From the NCBI RefSeq assembly GCF_002119725.1, contig NZ_CP021109.1, forward strand, positions 62,001 through 126,000: a stretch of DNA of 64,000 nucleotides. Reading direction: 5' to 3'. The DNA is from Bordetella genomosp. 9 (lineage in GTDB: Bacteria; Pseudomonadota; Gammaproteobacteria; Burkholderiales; Burkholderiaceae_B). Positions 34,974 to 46,796 of this stretch are shown in pieces. Under the pieces are notes generated by a model. That model was not told the origin of the DNA. It made no database searches and saw nothing but the letters and a program-made list of their open reading frames with translations. Each line of letters starts with the position of its first letter. Positions within the stretch are counted from its first letter, which is position 1. Position numbers and translations under genes: made by a program.

Positions 34974-34992
34974 CTGCAATGTACGATTGCAG
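34974..34992 (-). promoter_or_regulatory. palindromic operator candidate at the XRE gene
   Basis: CTGCAAT-GTACG-ATTGCAG, a perfect 7-bp inverted repeat with a 5-base centre, ends nine bases before the XRE ATG. A protein bound here would cover the ribosome site and promoter, as expected for autorepression by an XRE dimer. Confidence 0.55.
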
Positions 34993-35032
34993 TTGTGCCC
35001 GCTCAAGCGTGAATCCGTCTGTTTTTTGCTGA

Positions 35033-35824
35033 TTAATGGCGCTCGGTCAGCGCATTCTCGCCTTCGCGCTCGGCGTCGCCAGGTTTGCTGATTATGCGGG
35101 CGCAGATCAATCCAAGTTCAAACAGCAGGCATAGCGGAACCGCGAGCATGAACTGGCTGACGACGTCCGGCGGCGTGACGACCGCGGCGATGATGAAGGC
35201 GCCGACCACCACGTAGCCGCGCGCGGCGCTGAGCTTCTTGACGTCGACGATGCCCGCCTTCACCAGAAGGACCACGGCAACCGGAACCTCGAAGGTAATG
35301 CCAAAGGCCAGGAACATCGTCATCACGAAGCTCAGATAGGCTTCGATGTCCGGCGCTGGCGTGATGGACTGGGGCGCGAACGTCGCGATGAAGTGGAACA
35401 CCGTCCGGAACACGACGAAATAGCAGAACGCCATGCCGGCCAGGAAAAGGACCGTGCTGGACACGATAAGGGGCAGCGCCAGGCGTTTTTCATGCCGATA
35501 CAGGCCCGGCGCCACGAACGCCCAGGCCTGCCACAGGACCACCGGCAGCGCGAGGATGAAGGACGCCATCAGCGTCACTTTCACCGGCACCATGAATGGC
35601 GTGATGACGCCTGTGGCGATCATGCGGGTGCCTTCCGGCAGCGAGGCCAGCATGGGCCGCGCCAGTACGTCGTAGATCTTGGACGCGCCGGGATAGAAAA
35701 ACAGGACGATGAAGATGACGCCGACGGCGGCCACGGCGCGCAACAGGCGCGAGCGCAGCTCGATCAGGTGCGACATGAAGCTGTCTTCCTGCAGCTCCTC
35801 GTCTCGAAGTTGATCCTGACTCAC
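35033..35824 (-). CDS. tatC: Tat translocase subunit TatC
   Basis: A 263-residue inner-membrane protein with six helices. The family N-terminus FMSHLIELRSRLLRAV (residues 15-30) binds the twin-arginine signal, and the loop with APGLYRHEKRLALP is typical of TatC. It forms the receptor with TatB for folded proteins carrying twin-arginine signals. Its ATG overlaps the tatB stop (ATGA). It ends the long - strand cluster. Confidence 0.96.
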   Translation of the reverse strand: MSQDQLRDEELQEDSFMSHLIELRSRLLRAVAAVGVIFIVLFFYPGASKIYDVLARPMLASLPEGTRMIATGVITPFMVPVKVTLMASFILALPVVLWQAWAFVAPGLYRHEKRLALPLIVSSTVLFLAGMAFCYFVVFRTVFHFIATFAPQSITPAPDIEAYLSFVMTMFLAFGITFEVPVAVVLLVKAGIVDVKKLSAARGYVVVGAFIIAAVVTPPDVVSQFMLAVPLCLLFELGLICARIISKPGDAEREGENALTERH

Positions 35825-36354
35825 GTTGCGCTACCGGAAGTGGAAGGTTGGGAAGGAGCGGCGCGGTCCTGCGCCGCGACGTTTTCCTGTTGGCGGGCGG
35901 CGGGTACGCCGGATTCGGTTGCGGCAGCCGAATCCGGGGCGGCTGCCGTGGATGCCGCAGCTGCCGCGGGCGCCGGCGCCGCGACGGCCGGCGTGGATGC
36001 CGGATCGGGGGTCTGCATGTTCGCAGGCTTCAACGACACCGCGTCGGTGGCGGCCTTGGCCGCTTCATCCAGTTCCTGCCGCAACGCTTGCGCAGGTTCG
36101 CGCAAGGAAGATTCGGCGTCGCGCAAGGACGTATGGACGGATTGCGCGGCGTCTTCCATCTCGCTCTTGAACTTGCGCAGCTCGTCCAGTTCGATTTCGC
36201 GCCGGATGTCGGATTTCACGTCATTCACGTAACGCTGCGCCCGGCCCAGGAGGTGGCCGACGGTGCGGGCGACCTTGGGCAGGCGTTCCGGCCCGATGAC
36301 GATCAGGGCGATGACCCCGATCACCAGCAGTTCTGAAAAGCTGACATCAAACAT
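35821..36354 (-). CDS. tatB: Tat translocase subunit TatB
   Basis: A 177-residue protein: N-terminal helix with MFDVSFSELLVIGVIALIVI, the Gly-Pro hinge GPERLPKVART, a long amphipathic helix to about residue 100, and an Ala/Pro-rich disordered tail. The FSEL start distinguishes TatB from TatA. It pairs with TatC for signal recognition. It is separated from tatA by 158 bases with no gene, and overlaps tatC. Confidence 0.95.
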   Translation of the reverse strand: MFDVSFSELLVIGVIALIVIGPERLPKVARTVGHLLGRAQRYVNDVKSDIRREIELDELRKFKSEMEDAAQSVHTSLRDAESSLREPAQALRQELDEAAKAATDAVSLKPANMQTPDPASTPAVAAPAPAAAAASTAAAPDSAAATESGVPAARQQENVAAQDRAAPSQPSTSGSAT

Positions 36355-36512
36355 ACGACGGCCATGAATGAGATAAGGCGGTCCGCGTGCCCTGCCGGCG
36401 CGGCCGGACCGCCATCAGCGCCTCGCCGCGCGTGCAAGACGCCGTGGACCCGCGATGGCGGCGCCAGGATCGCGTGGCGCCGGGGCCGGATCGCCGTGCC
36501 CGCAGGCGGGTA

Positions 36513-36737
36513 TCAGGAGTGGGTTTTTTCCTTGGCCTGCACGTCGATGGTCTCGCCCGAGACGCGCTGCTGGGTGGCCGGTTCGGCCGGATCGCTGCTG
36601 GCTTCGCGCATGCCTTCCTTGAAGCCCTTTACCGCGCCGCCCAGATCGCTGCCGAAGTTGCGCAGTTTCTTCGTGCCGAAAATCAACGCCACGATAACCA
36701 GGACGATCAACCAATGCCAGATGCTAAAACTGCCCAT
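36513..36737 (-). CDS. tatA: Tat translocase subunit TatA
   Basis: A 74-residue protein. One N-terminal helix ([18 protein letters not shown]) is followed by the [20 protein letters not shown] amphipathic segment, then a short charged tail. TatA oligomers form the protein-conducting passage. It lies 15 bases after hinT and before tatB in the usual A-B-C order. Confidence 0.95.
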   Translation of the reverse strand: MGSFSIWHWLIVLVIVALIFGTKKLRNFGSDLGGAVKGFKEGMREASSDPAEPATQQRVSGETIDVQAKEKTHS

Positions 36738-36752
36738 GACGGTTCTCCGTGT

Positions 36753-37121
36753 TCATGCGTTCGGGGCTACGCGGCCTTTCCAGGGACGCGAACCGCCAAT
36801 GATGTGGAAATGCAGGTGCGGGACTTCCTGCCCGCCTTCCGCGCCAGAATTGGCCAGCAGCCGGAAGCCCCCTTCAGCCCCGGGATTGCAGCCATTGTCC
36901 AAGGCCAGGCGCGGGGCCAATGCCACCATTCTACCCAACCAGCCGGCGTCATCCTGCGTGACTTCCTGCATGGAAGCGATATGGCGCCTCGGGATGAGCA
37001 GCAGGTGGACCGGGGCGGCGGGATTGATGTCATGGAAGGCGATGAACTCGTCGTCTTCATAGACTTTCTTCGCCGGGATCTCGCCGCGGGCGATCTTGCA
37101 GAAGATACAGTTGTCGCTCAT
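36753..37121 (-). CDS. hinT: HIT-family nucleotide hydrolase (HinT-like)
   Basis: A 122-residue histidine-triad protein. It starts with CIFCKIARGEIP and has the catalytic HLHFH motif (about residues 100-104, PHLHFHIIGG). HinT enzymes hydrolyse purine nucleoside phosphoramidates. It lies 27 bases after hisE and just before tatA; hisIE-hinT-tatABC is a common betaproteobacterial order. Confidence 0.93.
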   Translation of the reverse strand: MSDNCIFCKIARGEIPAKKVYEDDEFIAFHDINPAAPVHLLLIPRRHIASMQEVTQDDAGWLGRMVALAPRLALDNGCNPGAEGGFRLLANSGAEGGQEVPHLHFHIIGGSRPWKGRVAPNA

Positions 37122-37148
37122 GAAATCTCGCTCCGTTTGCCCGCCGGC

Positions 37149-37499
37149 CTAGTCCTTGGGGCGGGCGGCTTTTTCGGCCAGCCCCGACAGGCCCTCGCGC
37201 CGAGCGAGCTCCGCCAGGACGTCCTCCGGCCGCAGATTGTAATGAGTCAGCGCCACAAGACAATGGAACCACAGATCCGCGGTTTCGCTGACGATGCGCT
37301 CCGGCACACCGTCCTTGGCCGCCATGACGAGCTCGGTGGCCTCTTCGCCGATCTTCTTCAGGAAGGCGTCCGGACCCTTGTGCAAGAGTTTCGCGACGTA
37401 AGAGGTGCCCGGATCGCCGCCGCGATCCGGCCGGCGCGTGGCCAGTGTATCCGCGACGCGGGCCAGGATGGCCTCGCCTTCCATATTGCTCTGGTTCAT
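37149..37499 (-). CDS. hisE: phosphoribosyl-ATP pyrophosphatase
   Basis: A 116-residue MazG-like enzyme hydrolysing phosphoribosyl-ATP to phosphoribosyl-AMP, step 2 of histidine synthesis. The metal-binding helix reads [16 protein letters not shown], followed by [14 protein letters not shown]. Its ATG overlaps the hisI stop (ATGA), so the two are coupled though not fused as in enterobacteria. Confidence 0.94.
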   Translation of the reverse strand: MNQSNMEGEAILARVADTLATRRPDRGGDPGTSYVAKLLHKGPDAFLKKIGEEATELVMAAKDGVPERIVSETADLWFHCLVALTHYNLRPEDVLAELARREGLSGLAEKAARPKD

Positions 37500-37909
37500 T
37501 TGTAGATCAGCTCCGGGTCCTTCAGCACGGGGTCGGTGGTTTCCCAGCGCCGCTCGCCGCCCTGCCCATCCAGCATGCGGAAGAAGCAGCTGGCCCGGCC
37601 GGTGTGGCAGGCGATGCCGCCAAGCTGCTCGACCTTGAGCAACACCACGTCGCCATCGCAGTCCAGCCGCAGCTCGCGCACCTGCTGGACATGCCCGGAT
37701 TCCTCGCCCTTGCGCCACAGACGCTGGCGCGACCGGGACCAATATACCGCGCGCCCCGTCGCCGCCGTCTCCGCCAGCGACTCTCGGTTCATCCAGGCGA
37801 ACATCAGCACTTGTCCCGTCTCCGCGTCCTGCGCAATCGCCGGAACCAGCCCCTGCTCATCGAACACCACGTCCTTCAGCCAGGCAGCATCACTATCCAT
37901 ATCGATCAT
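37496..37909 (-). CDS. hisI: phosphoribosyl-AMP cyclohydrolase
   Basis: A 137-residue Zn enzyme opening the adenine ring of phosphoribosyl-AMP, step 3 of histidine synthesis. It has [33 protein letters not shown], the acidic metal site LDCDGDVVL and the zinc cysteines [10 protein letters not shown] start at the ATG at 37909; another at 37900 is possible. It is separated from hisF by 309 bases filled with intergenic repeats. Confidence 0.94.
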   Translation of the reverse strand: MIDMDSDAAWLKDVVFDEQGLVPAIAQDAETGQVLMFAWMNRESLAETAATGRAVYWSRSRQRLWRKGEESGHVQQVRELRLDCDGDVVLLKVEQLGGIACHTGRASCFFRMLDGQGGERRWETTDPVLKDPELIYK

Positions 37910-38218
37910 CCATGGCGCCGGAGCGCCTTCGCACTGCAAAACCCAAAACCGCAGTATCGCCCAATCAGCGCCGCCCCGCCCTCTGCCAGACGCGCCTTTG
38001 CACCCCCGTGAGGGGGAAGCGCCCAAGCGCTTAGGGGTGACCCCTCCCTCGAAGCACGACCCATCGGGGCGCCGCGATCCGGCTTTGCCGGTCCGCCAGC
38101 GCTTCGGAGGCGACCCCTCGCTCCAAGCACCGCCGATCGGGGCGCCGCGGATCCGGCTTTGCCGGTCCGCAGGCGCGCCCCCTTGAGGGGGAAGCGCGCC
38201 AGCGCTTCGGGGGTGGGT
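37910..38218. repeat. intergenic palindromic repeat cluster between hisF and hisI
   Basis: Two element types alternate. Type B (about 37996-38039, degenerate, and 38174-38216) reads CGCCCCC-TTGA-GGGGG, then GAAGCGC-GCCA-GCGCTTC, then GGGGGTGGG, forming two adjacent hairpins. Type A (about 38065-38096 and 38138-38170) carries CCGGC-TTT-GCCGG inside GCCGCGGATC...GTCCGC. The same A-B pair recurs at 50086-50165. There is no gene in this 309-base gap. Confidence 0.75.
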
Positions 38219-39034
38219 TCAATCACCCCTGACGGCGATGCCGCGTTCGGCCATGAACCGCTTGCATTCCTGCACGGTGTGCTGGCCGTAGTGGAAGATG
38301 CTGGCGGCCAGCACGGCGCTGGCGCGGCCGATGGTGACGCCGTCGGCGAGGTGCTGCAGCGTGCCGACGCCGCCCGACGCGATGACCGGGACGGGGACCG
38401 CATCCGATACCGCGCGCGTCAGCTGCAGGTCGAAACCGGATTTGGTGCCGTCCTTGTCCATGCTGGTCAACAGGATTTCGCCGGCACCGTATTCGGCCAT
38501 GCGGCGCGCCCATTCCACGGCATCGAGGCCGGTCGGCTTGCGGCCGCCGTGCGTGAACACTTCCCAACGGGGCTGGCCATCGTCGCCGCCCACGCGGCGC
38601 GCATCGATGGCCACCACGATGCACTGCGAGCCGTGATAGTCGGCGGCGGCGCGCACCAGCTCGGGATTGGCGACGGCAGCACTGTTGATGCTTATCTTGT
38701 CCGCGCCCGCGTTCAGCAGGCGCTGGATGTCCGATACCTGGCGCACGCCCCCCCCGACGGTCAGCGGGATGAACACTTGGGATGCCACCTGCTCGATGAT
38801 GGGCAGGATCAGGTCGCGGCCATCGCTGGTGGCGGTAATGTCGAGGAACGTGAGTTCGTCCGCGCCCTGCTCGTTATAGCGGCGCGCGATTTCCACCGGG
38901 TCGCCGGCGTCGATCAGGTTGACGAAATTGACGCCCTTGACGACCCGTCCCGCGGTGACGTCAAGGCATGGGATGATGCGGCGCGTGAGCGCGTTTGGGC
39001 CGGTGCTGGCCCCGGCCGGGGCGATATCATTCAT
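38219..39034 (-). CDS. hisF: imidazole glycerol phosphate synthase, cyclase subunit
   Basis: A 271-residue TIM barrel. Catalytic Asp residues are in [13 protein letters not shown] and in the [12 protein letters not shown] segment; phosphate-binding loops are seen in LTVGGGVR and ASGGVG. With HisH it makes imidazole glycerol phosphate and AICAR using ammonia from glutamine. An N-terminal extension of about 14 residues precedes the usual start. Its ATG overlaps the hisA stop. Confidence 0.96.
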   Translation of the reverse strand: MNDIAPAGASTGPNALTRRIIPCLDVTAGRVVKGVNFVNLIDAGDPVEIARRYNEQGADELTFLDITATSDGRDLILPIIEQVASQVFIPLTVGGGVRQVSDIQRLLNAGADKISINSAAVANPELVRAAADYHGSQCIVVAIDARRVGGDDGQPRWEVFTHGGRKPTGLDAVEWARRMAEYGAGEILLTSMDKDGTKSGFDLQLTRAVSDAVPVPVIASGGVGTLQHLADGVTIGRASAVLAASIFHYGQHTVQECKRFMAERGIAVRGD

Positions 39035-39774
39035 TGCTTGGCCAATTCATCGGCGCGCGTCTGCGCTGCCTGGAAATCCAATGCGCCCTCGTAGATGCTG
39101 CGTCCGAGGATGGCGCCCTCGATGCCTTCCTCTTCGACCGCGCAAAGGGCTTCGATGTCCTGCATGCCCGCGATGCCGCCGGAGGCGTAGATGGGAATGC
39201 GGACGTGCTGCGCGAGCCGCACCGTGGCATCCACGTTGACGCCAGACAGCATGCCGTCGCGGCCGATGTCGGTGTAGATGATGGCTTCGCACCCGTAATC
39301 CTCGAACTTGCTTGCCAAGTCGAGTACGTCGTGGCGCGTGAGCTTGCTCCAGCCGTCCGTGGCAACCTTGCCGTCGCGCGCGTCCAGTCCGACGATGATG
39401 CTGCCGGGGAAAGCGCCGCAGGCATCGTGCAGAAAGCCCGGATTCTTCACCGCGGCCGTCCCGATGATGACGTACGAAATGCCGCTATCCAGATAGCGTT
39501 CGATCGTGTCCAGGTCGCGAATGCCCCCGCCGATCTGCACGGGGATTTCATCGCCCACGGCGTCCACGATCGCCTTGATGCTGGCTTCGTTGCGTGGCTT
39601 TCCCGCCACCGCGCCGTTCAGGTCCACCAGATGCAGGCGTCGTGCGCCCTGCTCCAGCCAGTGCGTGGCCATGGCGGCCGGGTCTTCGGAGAACACCGTT
39701 GCATCGCCCAGGTCGCCCTGGCGCAGGCGCACGCAGCGCCCGTCTTTGAGATCGATGGCGGGGATCAGCAGCAT
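39031..39774 (-). CDS. hisA: ProFAR isomerase
   Basis: A 247-residue TIM barrel performing the Amadori rearrangement in histidine synthesis. Catalytic D8 is in [17 protein letters not shown] and the second Asp in [12 protein letters not shown]. The start at 39774 is the conserved one; no residues upstream resemble the family. It overlaps hisF by four bases. Confidence 0.96.
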   Translation of the reverse strand: MLLIPAIDLKDGRCVRLRQGDLGDATVFSEDPAAMATHWLEQGARRLHLVDLNGAVAGKPRNEASIKAIVDAVGDEIPVQIGGGIRDLDTIERYLDSGISYVIIGTAAVKNPGFLHDACGAFPGSIIVGLDARDGKVATDGWSKLTRHDVLDLASKFEDYGCEAIIYTDIGRDGMLSGVNVDATVRLAQHVRIPIYASGGIAGMQDIEALCAVEEEGIEGAILGRSIYEGALDFQAAQTRADELAKQ

Positions 39775-39862
39775 GATGAATAACGCGCTTTTGGAAAAAT
39801 CGGTTGTTGGAACGGGATGCTGCAACGGGCGCGATCGCGATATCGAGCCAGCCGGCAAGAGG

Positions 39863-40534
39863 TCAGGGGCGCCAGTCTACAAAATTCCGATACAGACGCA
39901 GCCCGTGTTCGGCGCTCTTCTCGGGGTGAAACTGCACCGCGAAAATGTTAGCTGCCGCCACTGCGCAGGTAAAGGAACCGCCGTAATCGGTTTCCCCAAC
40001 GGTCAGCGATGGGTCCGCGGGCACGGCGTAGTAACTATGGACGAAGTAGAAATGGGCGCCGTCCGGAATGCCTTCCCAGATTGGATGAGAGCGCGTCTGG
40101 CGCACTTTGTTCCATCCCATGTGCGGCACTTTGAAGCGTTCGCTGTCGGGATCGGCGGCGTGGTCCTCGTAGGCGCCGACGGGCGCGGCGTATTGAGGAC
40201 CGCTGAATCGGTGCACGACGCCGGGGAATATGCCAAGGCATATCGTCGGCCCTTCCTCGCTGGTGTCGAACAGCATCTGTTCGCCCACGCACACACCCAG
40301 CAGCGGCTTGTTCCGCGCGGCCCGGATCACGGCATCGCGCAAGCCGGATTCGTTCAGCGTCCGCATGCAGTCCGCCATGGCGCCTTGTCCGGGAAAGACC
40401 ACGCGGTCGGCCGCGTCGATATCGGCCACGGTGTTGGAGACCCGGACATCGGCATCCGGCGCGGCGGCCCTCAGGGCCCGCGCGACCGAGTGGAAGTTGC
40501 CCATGCCGTAGTCGACGATAGCAATGGAAGTCAC
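39863..40534 (-). CDS. hisH: imidazole glycerol phosphate synthase, glutaminase subunit
   Basis: A 223-residue class I glutamine amidotransferase. The nucleophile is in [10 protein letters not shown], and the His/Glu pair in AVQFHPEKS. It feeds ammonia to HisF. The protein begins at GTG (40534), [13 protein letters not shown]; no ATG exists before the conserved start, and further upstream the frame is not family-like. Nearest neighbour upstream is hisB, 46 bases away. Confidence 0.94.
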   Translation of the reverse strand: MTSIAIVDYGMGNFHSVARALRAAAPDADVRVSNTVADIDAADRVVFPGQGAMADCMRTLNESGLRDAVIRAARNKPLLGVCVGEQMLFDTSEEGPTICLGIFPGVVHRFSGPQYAAPVGAYEDHAADPDSERFKVPHMGWNKVRQTRSHPIWEGIPDGAHFYFVHSYYAVPADPSLTVGETDYGGSFTCAVAAANIFAVQFHPEKSAEHGLRLYRNFVDWRP

Positions 40535-40580
40535 GAGATTTCTGCCTGGAATTCGGTAGCGAGCCCCTGGGGGATGACGC

Positions 40581-41168
40581 CTACAATACGCCTTTGGTCG
40601 AGGGCACGACGCCCTGGCTGCGTGGATCGCGCTCGATCGCCATGCGCAGCGCCCGGCCACAGGCCTTGAACACGGTTTCGCACTGATGATGCGCGTTCCT
40701 GCCACGCAGGTTATCGATATGCATCGTGATCAAGGCATGGTTCACCAGGCCCTGGAAAAATTCACGCGTAAGGTCCACATCGAAATCGCCGATGCGCGCG
40801 CGCGTGAACGGCACATTGAACTCGAGCCCCGGGCGGCCTGAGAAGTCCACGACAACGCGCGACAGCGCTTCGTCCAGCGGCACGTAGGCATGGCCGTAAC
40901 GCAGGATGCCTTTTTTGTCGCCGATCGCCGCGGCGATGGCCTGCCCGAGCGTGATGCCGACGTCCTCGACGGTGTGATGGGCGTCGATGTGGACATCGCC
41001 TTCGGCCTTTATGTCCAGATCGATGAGGCCGTGGCGCGCGATCTGATCGAGCATGTGATCCAGAAAAGGGACCCCCGTGTCGATGGATTGCTTGCCGGTG
41101 CCGTCCAGGTTCACCGCCACGCGGATGCGGGTTTCGTTGGTGTTGCGGGTAATGTCTGCGGTACGCAT
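40581..41168 (-). CDS. hisB: imidazoleglycerol-phosphate dehydratase
   Basis: A 195-residue Mn enzyme of the monofunctional type (no histidinol-phosphatase domain). Duplicated metal motifs are [17 protein letters not shown], here [12 protein letters not shown], and [11 protein letters not shown]. It removes water from imidazole glycerol phosphate. The phosphatase that follows in the pathway is not in this window. Confidence 0.96.
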   Translation of the reverse strand: MRTADITRNTNETRIRVAVNLDGTGKQSIDTGVPFLDHMLDQIARHGLIDLDIKAEGDVHIDAHHTVEDVGITLGQAIAAAIGDKKGILRYGHAYVPLDEALSRVVVDFSGRPGLEFNVPFTRARIGDFDVDLTREFFQGLVNHALITMHIDNLRGRNAHHQCETVFKACGRALRMAIERDPRSQGVVPSTKGVL

Positions 41169-41231
41169 GGTGGTCGGTGAGTCGCTCGGTGGGCCTTCAG
41201 CCCGGCGCGGTGGTGGTAAGTATCGAAAAAT

Positions 41232-42332
41232 TCAGGCGAGGATGTCGCGCAGGGCCGCGAGCAGCGCGGCGTGTTCGTCCGGCGTTCCCAGCGAGATGCG
41301 CAGGCAGTCGGCCAGCGCAGGATCCCCGCCAGGGAAGCCGCGTACCCATATTTTGCGCGTTTTCAGGGCACGATGCACGGCGTTGGCGCCCATCTTGCCG
41401 GAAAAGCGCACAAGAAGGAAGTTCGCGGAGGATGGAAACACCGTCAGGCCCGGCAATTTCGCCAGGGCGGCGGCCAGCTCAGCCCGCGAGGCCCGCAGCC
41501 GCGCGGCCTGCTCGTCCAGCACGGGCTTGTGCTTGAGCACCGCCAGCATGACCGCTTCGGTTAGCACGTCCACATTGTAGGGCGGGCGCAATTTGTCGAT
41601 TTCGGCGATCCACGGCGTTGGGCCGGCGAGGTAGCCGAAACGCAGGCCTGCCAGGCCGATCTTGGAGACGGTGCGCAGGACGACTGTATTGGGCAGTTGC
41701 GCCGCCCGGGGCATCCAGGTGCCGTCCGAGAAAGGCTGGTACGCCTCGTCGATGACGAGCAATCCGGGGGTGGCGGCGCGGACGGCTTCGATCGCTTCGT
41801 CCGGCCAGCGGCCCCCCGTGGGGTTGTTCGGCACGGCCAGGAATACGACCTTGGGGCGGTGAGCGTGGATGGCGGCCAGGGTGGCGGGCAGGTCCAGCTC
41901 GAAACCGGCGGTAAGCGGCACGCCGACGAAATGCGCGTGATGGAAGCGCGCCGCCATCTCGAAGATAACGAAGGACGGCACGGGCGCCAGCACGACGTCG
42001 CCGGGTGCGCAACAAGCCTGCACGATCAGATGGATGAGCTCGTCCGAACCGTTGCCATACAGCAGCGCGGCATCGGCCGGAACCCCGAAGGCGCCGCGTA
42101 TGGCGGCATCCAGCGCGTCGTGGCGGGCGGCGGGGTAGCGGTTGAGCGCCGCATCGCGAGCGGCGGCCGCGATATCGTCGCGTACGTCCGCCGGCAGGCT
42201 GTATGGGTTCTCCATGGCGTCAAGCTTGATGCCATCTTGCGCATCGCCGACGGGATAGGCGGCCAGCGCCTGTATGTCGGGCCGGATGGTGGCGGCCACG
42301 CGCGCCGCGGCCGGCCCGCCTGCGCCGCTCAT
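41232..42332 (-). CDS. hisC: histidinol-phosphate aminotransferase
   Basis: A 366-residue PLP enzyme of fold type I. The PLP lysine lies in [16 protein letters not shown], with NPTGG and the conserved DEAYQPF before it. It transfers the amino group to imidazole acetol phosphate. Its ATG overlaps the hisD stop by four bases. A 63-base gap separates it from hisB. Confidence 0.95.
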   Translation of the reverse strand: MSGAGGPAAARVAATIRPDIQALAAYPVGDAQDGIKLDAMENPYSLPADVRDDIAAAARDAALNRYPAARHDALDAAIRGAFGVPADAALLYGNGSDELIHLIVQACCAPGDVVLAPVPSFVIFEMAARFHHAHFVGVPLTAGFELDLPATLAAIHAHRPKVVFLAVPNNPTGGRWPDEAIEAVRAATPGLLVIDEAYQPFSDGTWMPRAAQLPNTVVLRTVSKIGLAGLRFGYLAGPTPWIAEIDKLRPPYNVDVLTEAVMLAVLKHKPVLDEQAARLRASRAELAAALAKLPGLTVFPSSANFLLVRFSGKMGANAVHRALKTRKIWVRGFPGGDPALADCLRISLGTPDEHAALLAALRDILA

Positions 42333-43633
42333 GGCTTGTCCAACCGGTACTCCGCGCTGGCGGCGTGGGCCTGCAGGCCTTCGCCATAAGCCAGTTCGGC
42401 GGCGATGCGGCCCAGCGTCTGCGCGCCCTGGCGCGATACCTGGATCAGGCTGGAACGCTTCTGGAAGTCGTAGACGCCGAGCGGCGAGGAAAACCGCGCG
42501 GTGCGGGCCGTGGGCAGCACGTGATTGGGACCGGCGCAGTAATCCCCAAGGGATTCGGAGGCGTAGCGGCCCATGAAAATGGCGCCTGCGTGGCGGATGC
42601 GGTCAACCCATTGCTCCGGGTTTTCCGTGGAAATCTCCAGGTGCTCCGGCGCAATCTGGTTGGCGATGTCGCACGCTTCTTCCAGGTTGCGCACCTGGAT
42701 GAGCGCGCCGCGCTTGCCCAGGCTTTCGCGCAGGATCGCCGCGCGCGGCATGCCGGGCAGCTGGCGGTCGATGGAAGCGGCGACTTCGTCCAGATAGGCC
42801 GCGTCCGGGCAGAGCAGGATGGCCTGCGCTAGTTCGTCGTGCTCGGCCTGCGAAAACAGGTCCATGGCGATCCAGTCCGCGGGCGTGTTGCCGTCGCAGA
42901 TGATCAGGATTTCGCTGGGCCCGGCGATCATATCGATGCCCACGGTGCCGAAGACGCGCCGCTTGGCGGCGGCCACGTAGGCATTGCCCGGGCCCACGAT
43001 TTTGTCGACGGCCGGGATGGTCTCCGTACCGTAGGCCAGCGCGCCGACCGCCTGCGCGCCGCCGATGGCGAAGGCGCGATCCACGCCGGCGATGGCCGCC
43101 GCAGCCAGCACCATGGGGTTGCGCACGCCGTCCGGCGTCGGCGTGACCATGACGAGTTCCGGCACGCCGGCCACCTTGGCGGGAATGGCGTTCATCAGCA
43201 CGGACGAGGGATAGGCCGCCTTGCCGCCGGGCACGTAAAGGCCCACGCGGTCCAGGGGCGTAACCTTCTGGCCGAGCATCGTGCCGTCGGCTTCCGTGTA
43301 GGTCCAGGTCTGGCCGCGCTGGCGTTCGTGATACGCCCGCACGCGTTCGGCGGCAGACTCCAGGGCCTGCCGTTGTGCGGCGGGCAGCGAATCGAGCGCC
43401 TGCCGCCAGCTGTCGCGAGGAATCTCCAAGGCCGGGACCGTGTCGGCCTGCACGCGGTCGAAGCGGCGCGTGTAGTCCAGCAGCGCGGCGTCGCCCCGGT
43501 GTCGCACGTCCGCCAGGATATCGGCCGCGGCGCGGTCGATGGATTCGTCCTGCTCGGCTTCGAAAGCCAGCAGGGAGGACAGGGCGGATGCGAAACCGGG
43601 ATCGCGGGAGTCGAGACGGTTGATGGTAGCCAT
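42329..43633 (-). CDS. hisD: histidinol dehydrogenase
   Basis: A 434-residue Zn- and NAD-dependent enzyme catalysing the last two steps to histidine. Family signature: [15 protein letters not shown], with SQAEHDE and the catalytic His pair in IAPEHLEI and GPNHVLPT. I chose the ATG at 43633 with AAGGGG before it; the frame extends upstream but the extra residues are antisense-like and overlap no homologous region. Confidence 0.96.
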   Translation of the reverse strand: MATINRLDSRDPGFASALSSLLAFEAEQDESIDRAAADILADVRHRGDAALLDYTRRFDRVQADTVPALEIPRDSWRQALDSLPAAQRQALESAAERVRAYHERQRGQTWTYTEADGTMLGQKVTPLDRVGLYVPGGKAAYPSSVLMNAIPAKVAGVPELVMVTPTPDGVRNPMVLAAAAIAGVDRAFAIGGAQAVGALAYGTETIPAVDKIVGPGNAYVAAAKRRVFGTVGIDMIAGPSEILIICDGNTPADWIAMDLFSQAEHDELAQAILLCPDAAYLDEVAASIDRQLPGMPRAAILRESLGKRGALIQVRNLEEACDIANQIAPEHLEISTENPEQWVDRIRHAGAIFMGRYASESLGDYCAGPNHVLPTARTARFSSPLGVYDFQKRSSLIQVSRQGAQTLGRIAAELAYGEGLQAHAASAEYRLDKP

Positions 43634-43706
43634 GGCGTTACCCCTTGGGGGCATAAGTGGAGCGTGGGCGTGATGCGCGCGGGGCGAGGCGGGATTCAGA
43701 CGGCCA

Positions 43707-44405
43707 TCATGCCACATGGGCCGCGCTGGCCCGTTCGAAAGCGTCCAGCAGCGGTTGCAGCCGTGCCCGGCGCGTTTTCAGCGCCGCCTGGTTGACGACC
43801 AGGCGCGAGGAAATCGGCATGATTTCCTCCACCGCGACGAGGTTGTTGGCCCGCAGGGTGCCGCCGGATGACACCAGATCGACGATGGCATCAGCCAGTC
43901 CTACCAGCGGGGCCAGTTCCATGGACCCGTACAGCTTGATCAGGTCCACGTACACACCCTTGGCTGCGAAATGCTCGCGCGCCGCCTGTACGTACTTGGT
44001 CGCCACGCGCAGGCGGGCGCCCTGGTGCACGGCCTTCTGGTAGTCGAAGCCCGCGGGCACGGCGACGCACAGCCGGCACTTGGCGATGTTCAGGTCGATG
44101 GGCTGGTAGAGGCCGCCGGGATGCTGGGCGGCGTGCTCGATGAGCACGTCCTTGCCGGCAATGCCGAAATCCGCGGCGCCGTACTGCACGTAAGTCGGCA
44201 CATCGGACGCACGCACGATGATCAGCCGCAGGCCGGGATCGCTGGTGGGGATGATGAGTTTGCGGGAATGCTCGGGATTCTCGGCGACCTCGATGCCGGC
44301 TTCGGCCAGCAGGGGCAGCGTTTCCTCGAAGATGCGGCCCTTGGATAGCGCCAGCGTCAGCGGCGCGGCGTCCGCTGCGGGTTTCTGGCTGTCCTGCGTC
44401 GTCAT
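43707..44405 (-). CDS. hisG: ATP phosphoribosyltransferase, short form
   Basis: A 232-residue enzyme for the first step of histidine synthesis. It has the phosphate-binding GKRIF-like motif in [13 protein letters not shown] and the PRPP loop in [13 protein letters not shown]. It lacks the C-terminal regulatory domain of the 300-residue E. coli type; short HisG proteins act with HisZ, which is not in this window. It lies ten bases after murA. Confidence 0.95.
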   Translation of the reverse strand: MTTQDSQKPAADAAPLTLALSKGRIFEETLPLLAEAGIEVAENPEHSRKLIIPTSDPGLRLIIVRASDVPTYVQYGAADFGIAGKDVLIEHAAQHPGGLYQPIDLNIAKCRLCVAVPAGFDYQKAVHQGARLRVATKYVQAAREHFAAKGVYVDLIKLYGSMELAPLVGLADAIVDLVSSGGTLRANNLVAVEEIMPISSRLVVNQAALKTRRARLQPLLDAFERASAAHVA

Positions 44406-44415
44406 CGCGTGCTCC

Positions 44416-45932
<1,517 letters not shown>

Positions 45933-45938
45933 CTGCGA

Positions 45939-46796
45939 TCAGTTTCGGAGTTTATAGCCGCTGGCGAGGAGCCGCATGGCATATGCGGCCAGCGCCAGGA
46001 ACACACAGGTCACCACCGCCAGGCTGCGCCACGGCGACACGTCGGAAACCGAGAAGAAGCCGTAGCGAAAGCCGTCGATGGTGTAGAAGATCGGGTTCCA
46101 GTGCGATACCCCGCGCCAGAAGGGCGGCAAGGTATGGATGGAGTAGAAGACGCCGGACAGGAAGGTGGCCGGCATGATCAGGAAATTCTGGAAGGCCGCC
46201 AGCTGGTCGAACTTCTCGGAAAACAATCCCGCAATGATGCCGAGCGTGCCCATGATGCCGCAGCCCAGCACCGCGAAGGCCAGGATCCAAAGCGGATTCG
46301 CGGGCGGCAGGGGCACGAAGAACAGCGCGACCACCCAGACGCACAGGCCCACGGCGATCCCGCGCACGACAGCCGCAATCGTATAGGCCAGGTAGATGTC
46401 GCGGTACGACAGCGGCGGCAGCAGGATGAACACCAGGTTGCCGGTGATGCGGCTCTGGATGAGCGAGGAGGACGGATTCGCGAACCCGTTCTGCAGCATG
46501 CTCATCATCATCAGGCCGGGGATCAGGAAGGACGTATAGGGCACGGTGCCATATACGTGCAGGCGGTCCTGCAGCACTTGCGCGAACACTAGCAGGTACA
46601 GCAGGGCGGTGATGACCGGCGCCGCGATGGTCTGAAAGCTCACCTTCCAGAAACGCATCAATTCCTTGCGTAGCAGCGTGGGGAAGCCCGAACCGGGCGC
46701 GGGAACGGCGTCAAGCATCGGCGCGCCGGCGGGCCCGGACGCCGCCAGCAATGCGGCGGCTTCCTTGCGCGCGGCGGAACTTTCAGGCGCGTTCAC
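45939..46796 (-). CDS. ABC-2 type exporter permease
   Basis: A 285-residue inner-membrane protein of the YadH/NodJ group. About six helices include VITALLYLLVFAQVLQD and the FLIPGLMMMSMLQNGFAN region; the segment FLSGVFYSIHTLPPFWRG is diagnostic. GTG at 46796 is used because it overlaps the ATPase stop (GTGA) and no conserved sequence lies upstream. The first 40 residues are a cytoplasmic Ala-rich tail. Substrate unknown. Confidence 0.88.
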   Translation of the reverse strand: MNAPESSAARKEAAALLAASGPAGAPMLDAVPAPGSGFPTLLRKELMRFWKVSFQTIAAPVITALLYLLVFAQVLQDRLHVYGTVPYTSFLIPGLMMMSMLQNGFANPSSSLIQSRITGNLVFILLPPLSYRDIYLAYTIAAVVRGIAVGLCVWVVALFFVPLPPANPLWILAFAVLGCGIMGTLGIIAGLFSEKFDQLAAFQNFLIMPATFLSGVFYSIHTLPPFWRGVSHWNPIFYTIDGFRYGFFSVSDVSPWRSLAVVTCVFLALAAYAMRLLASGYKLRN

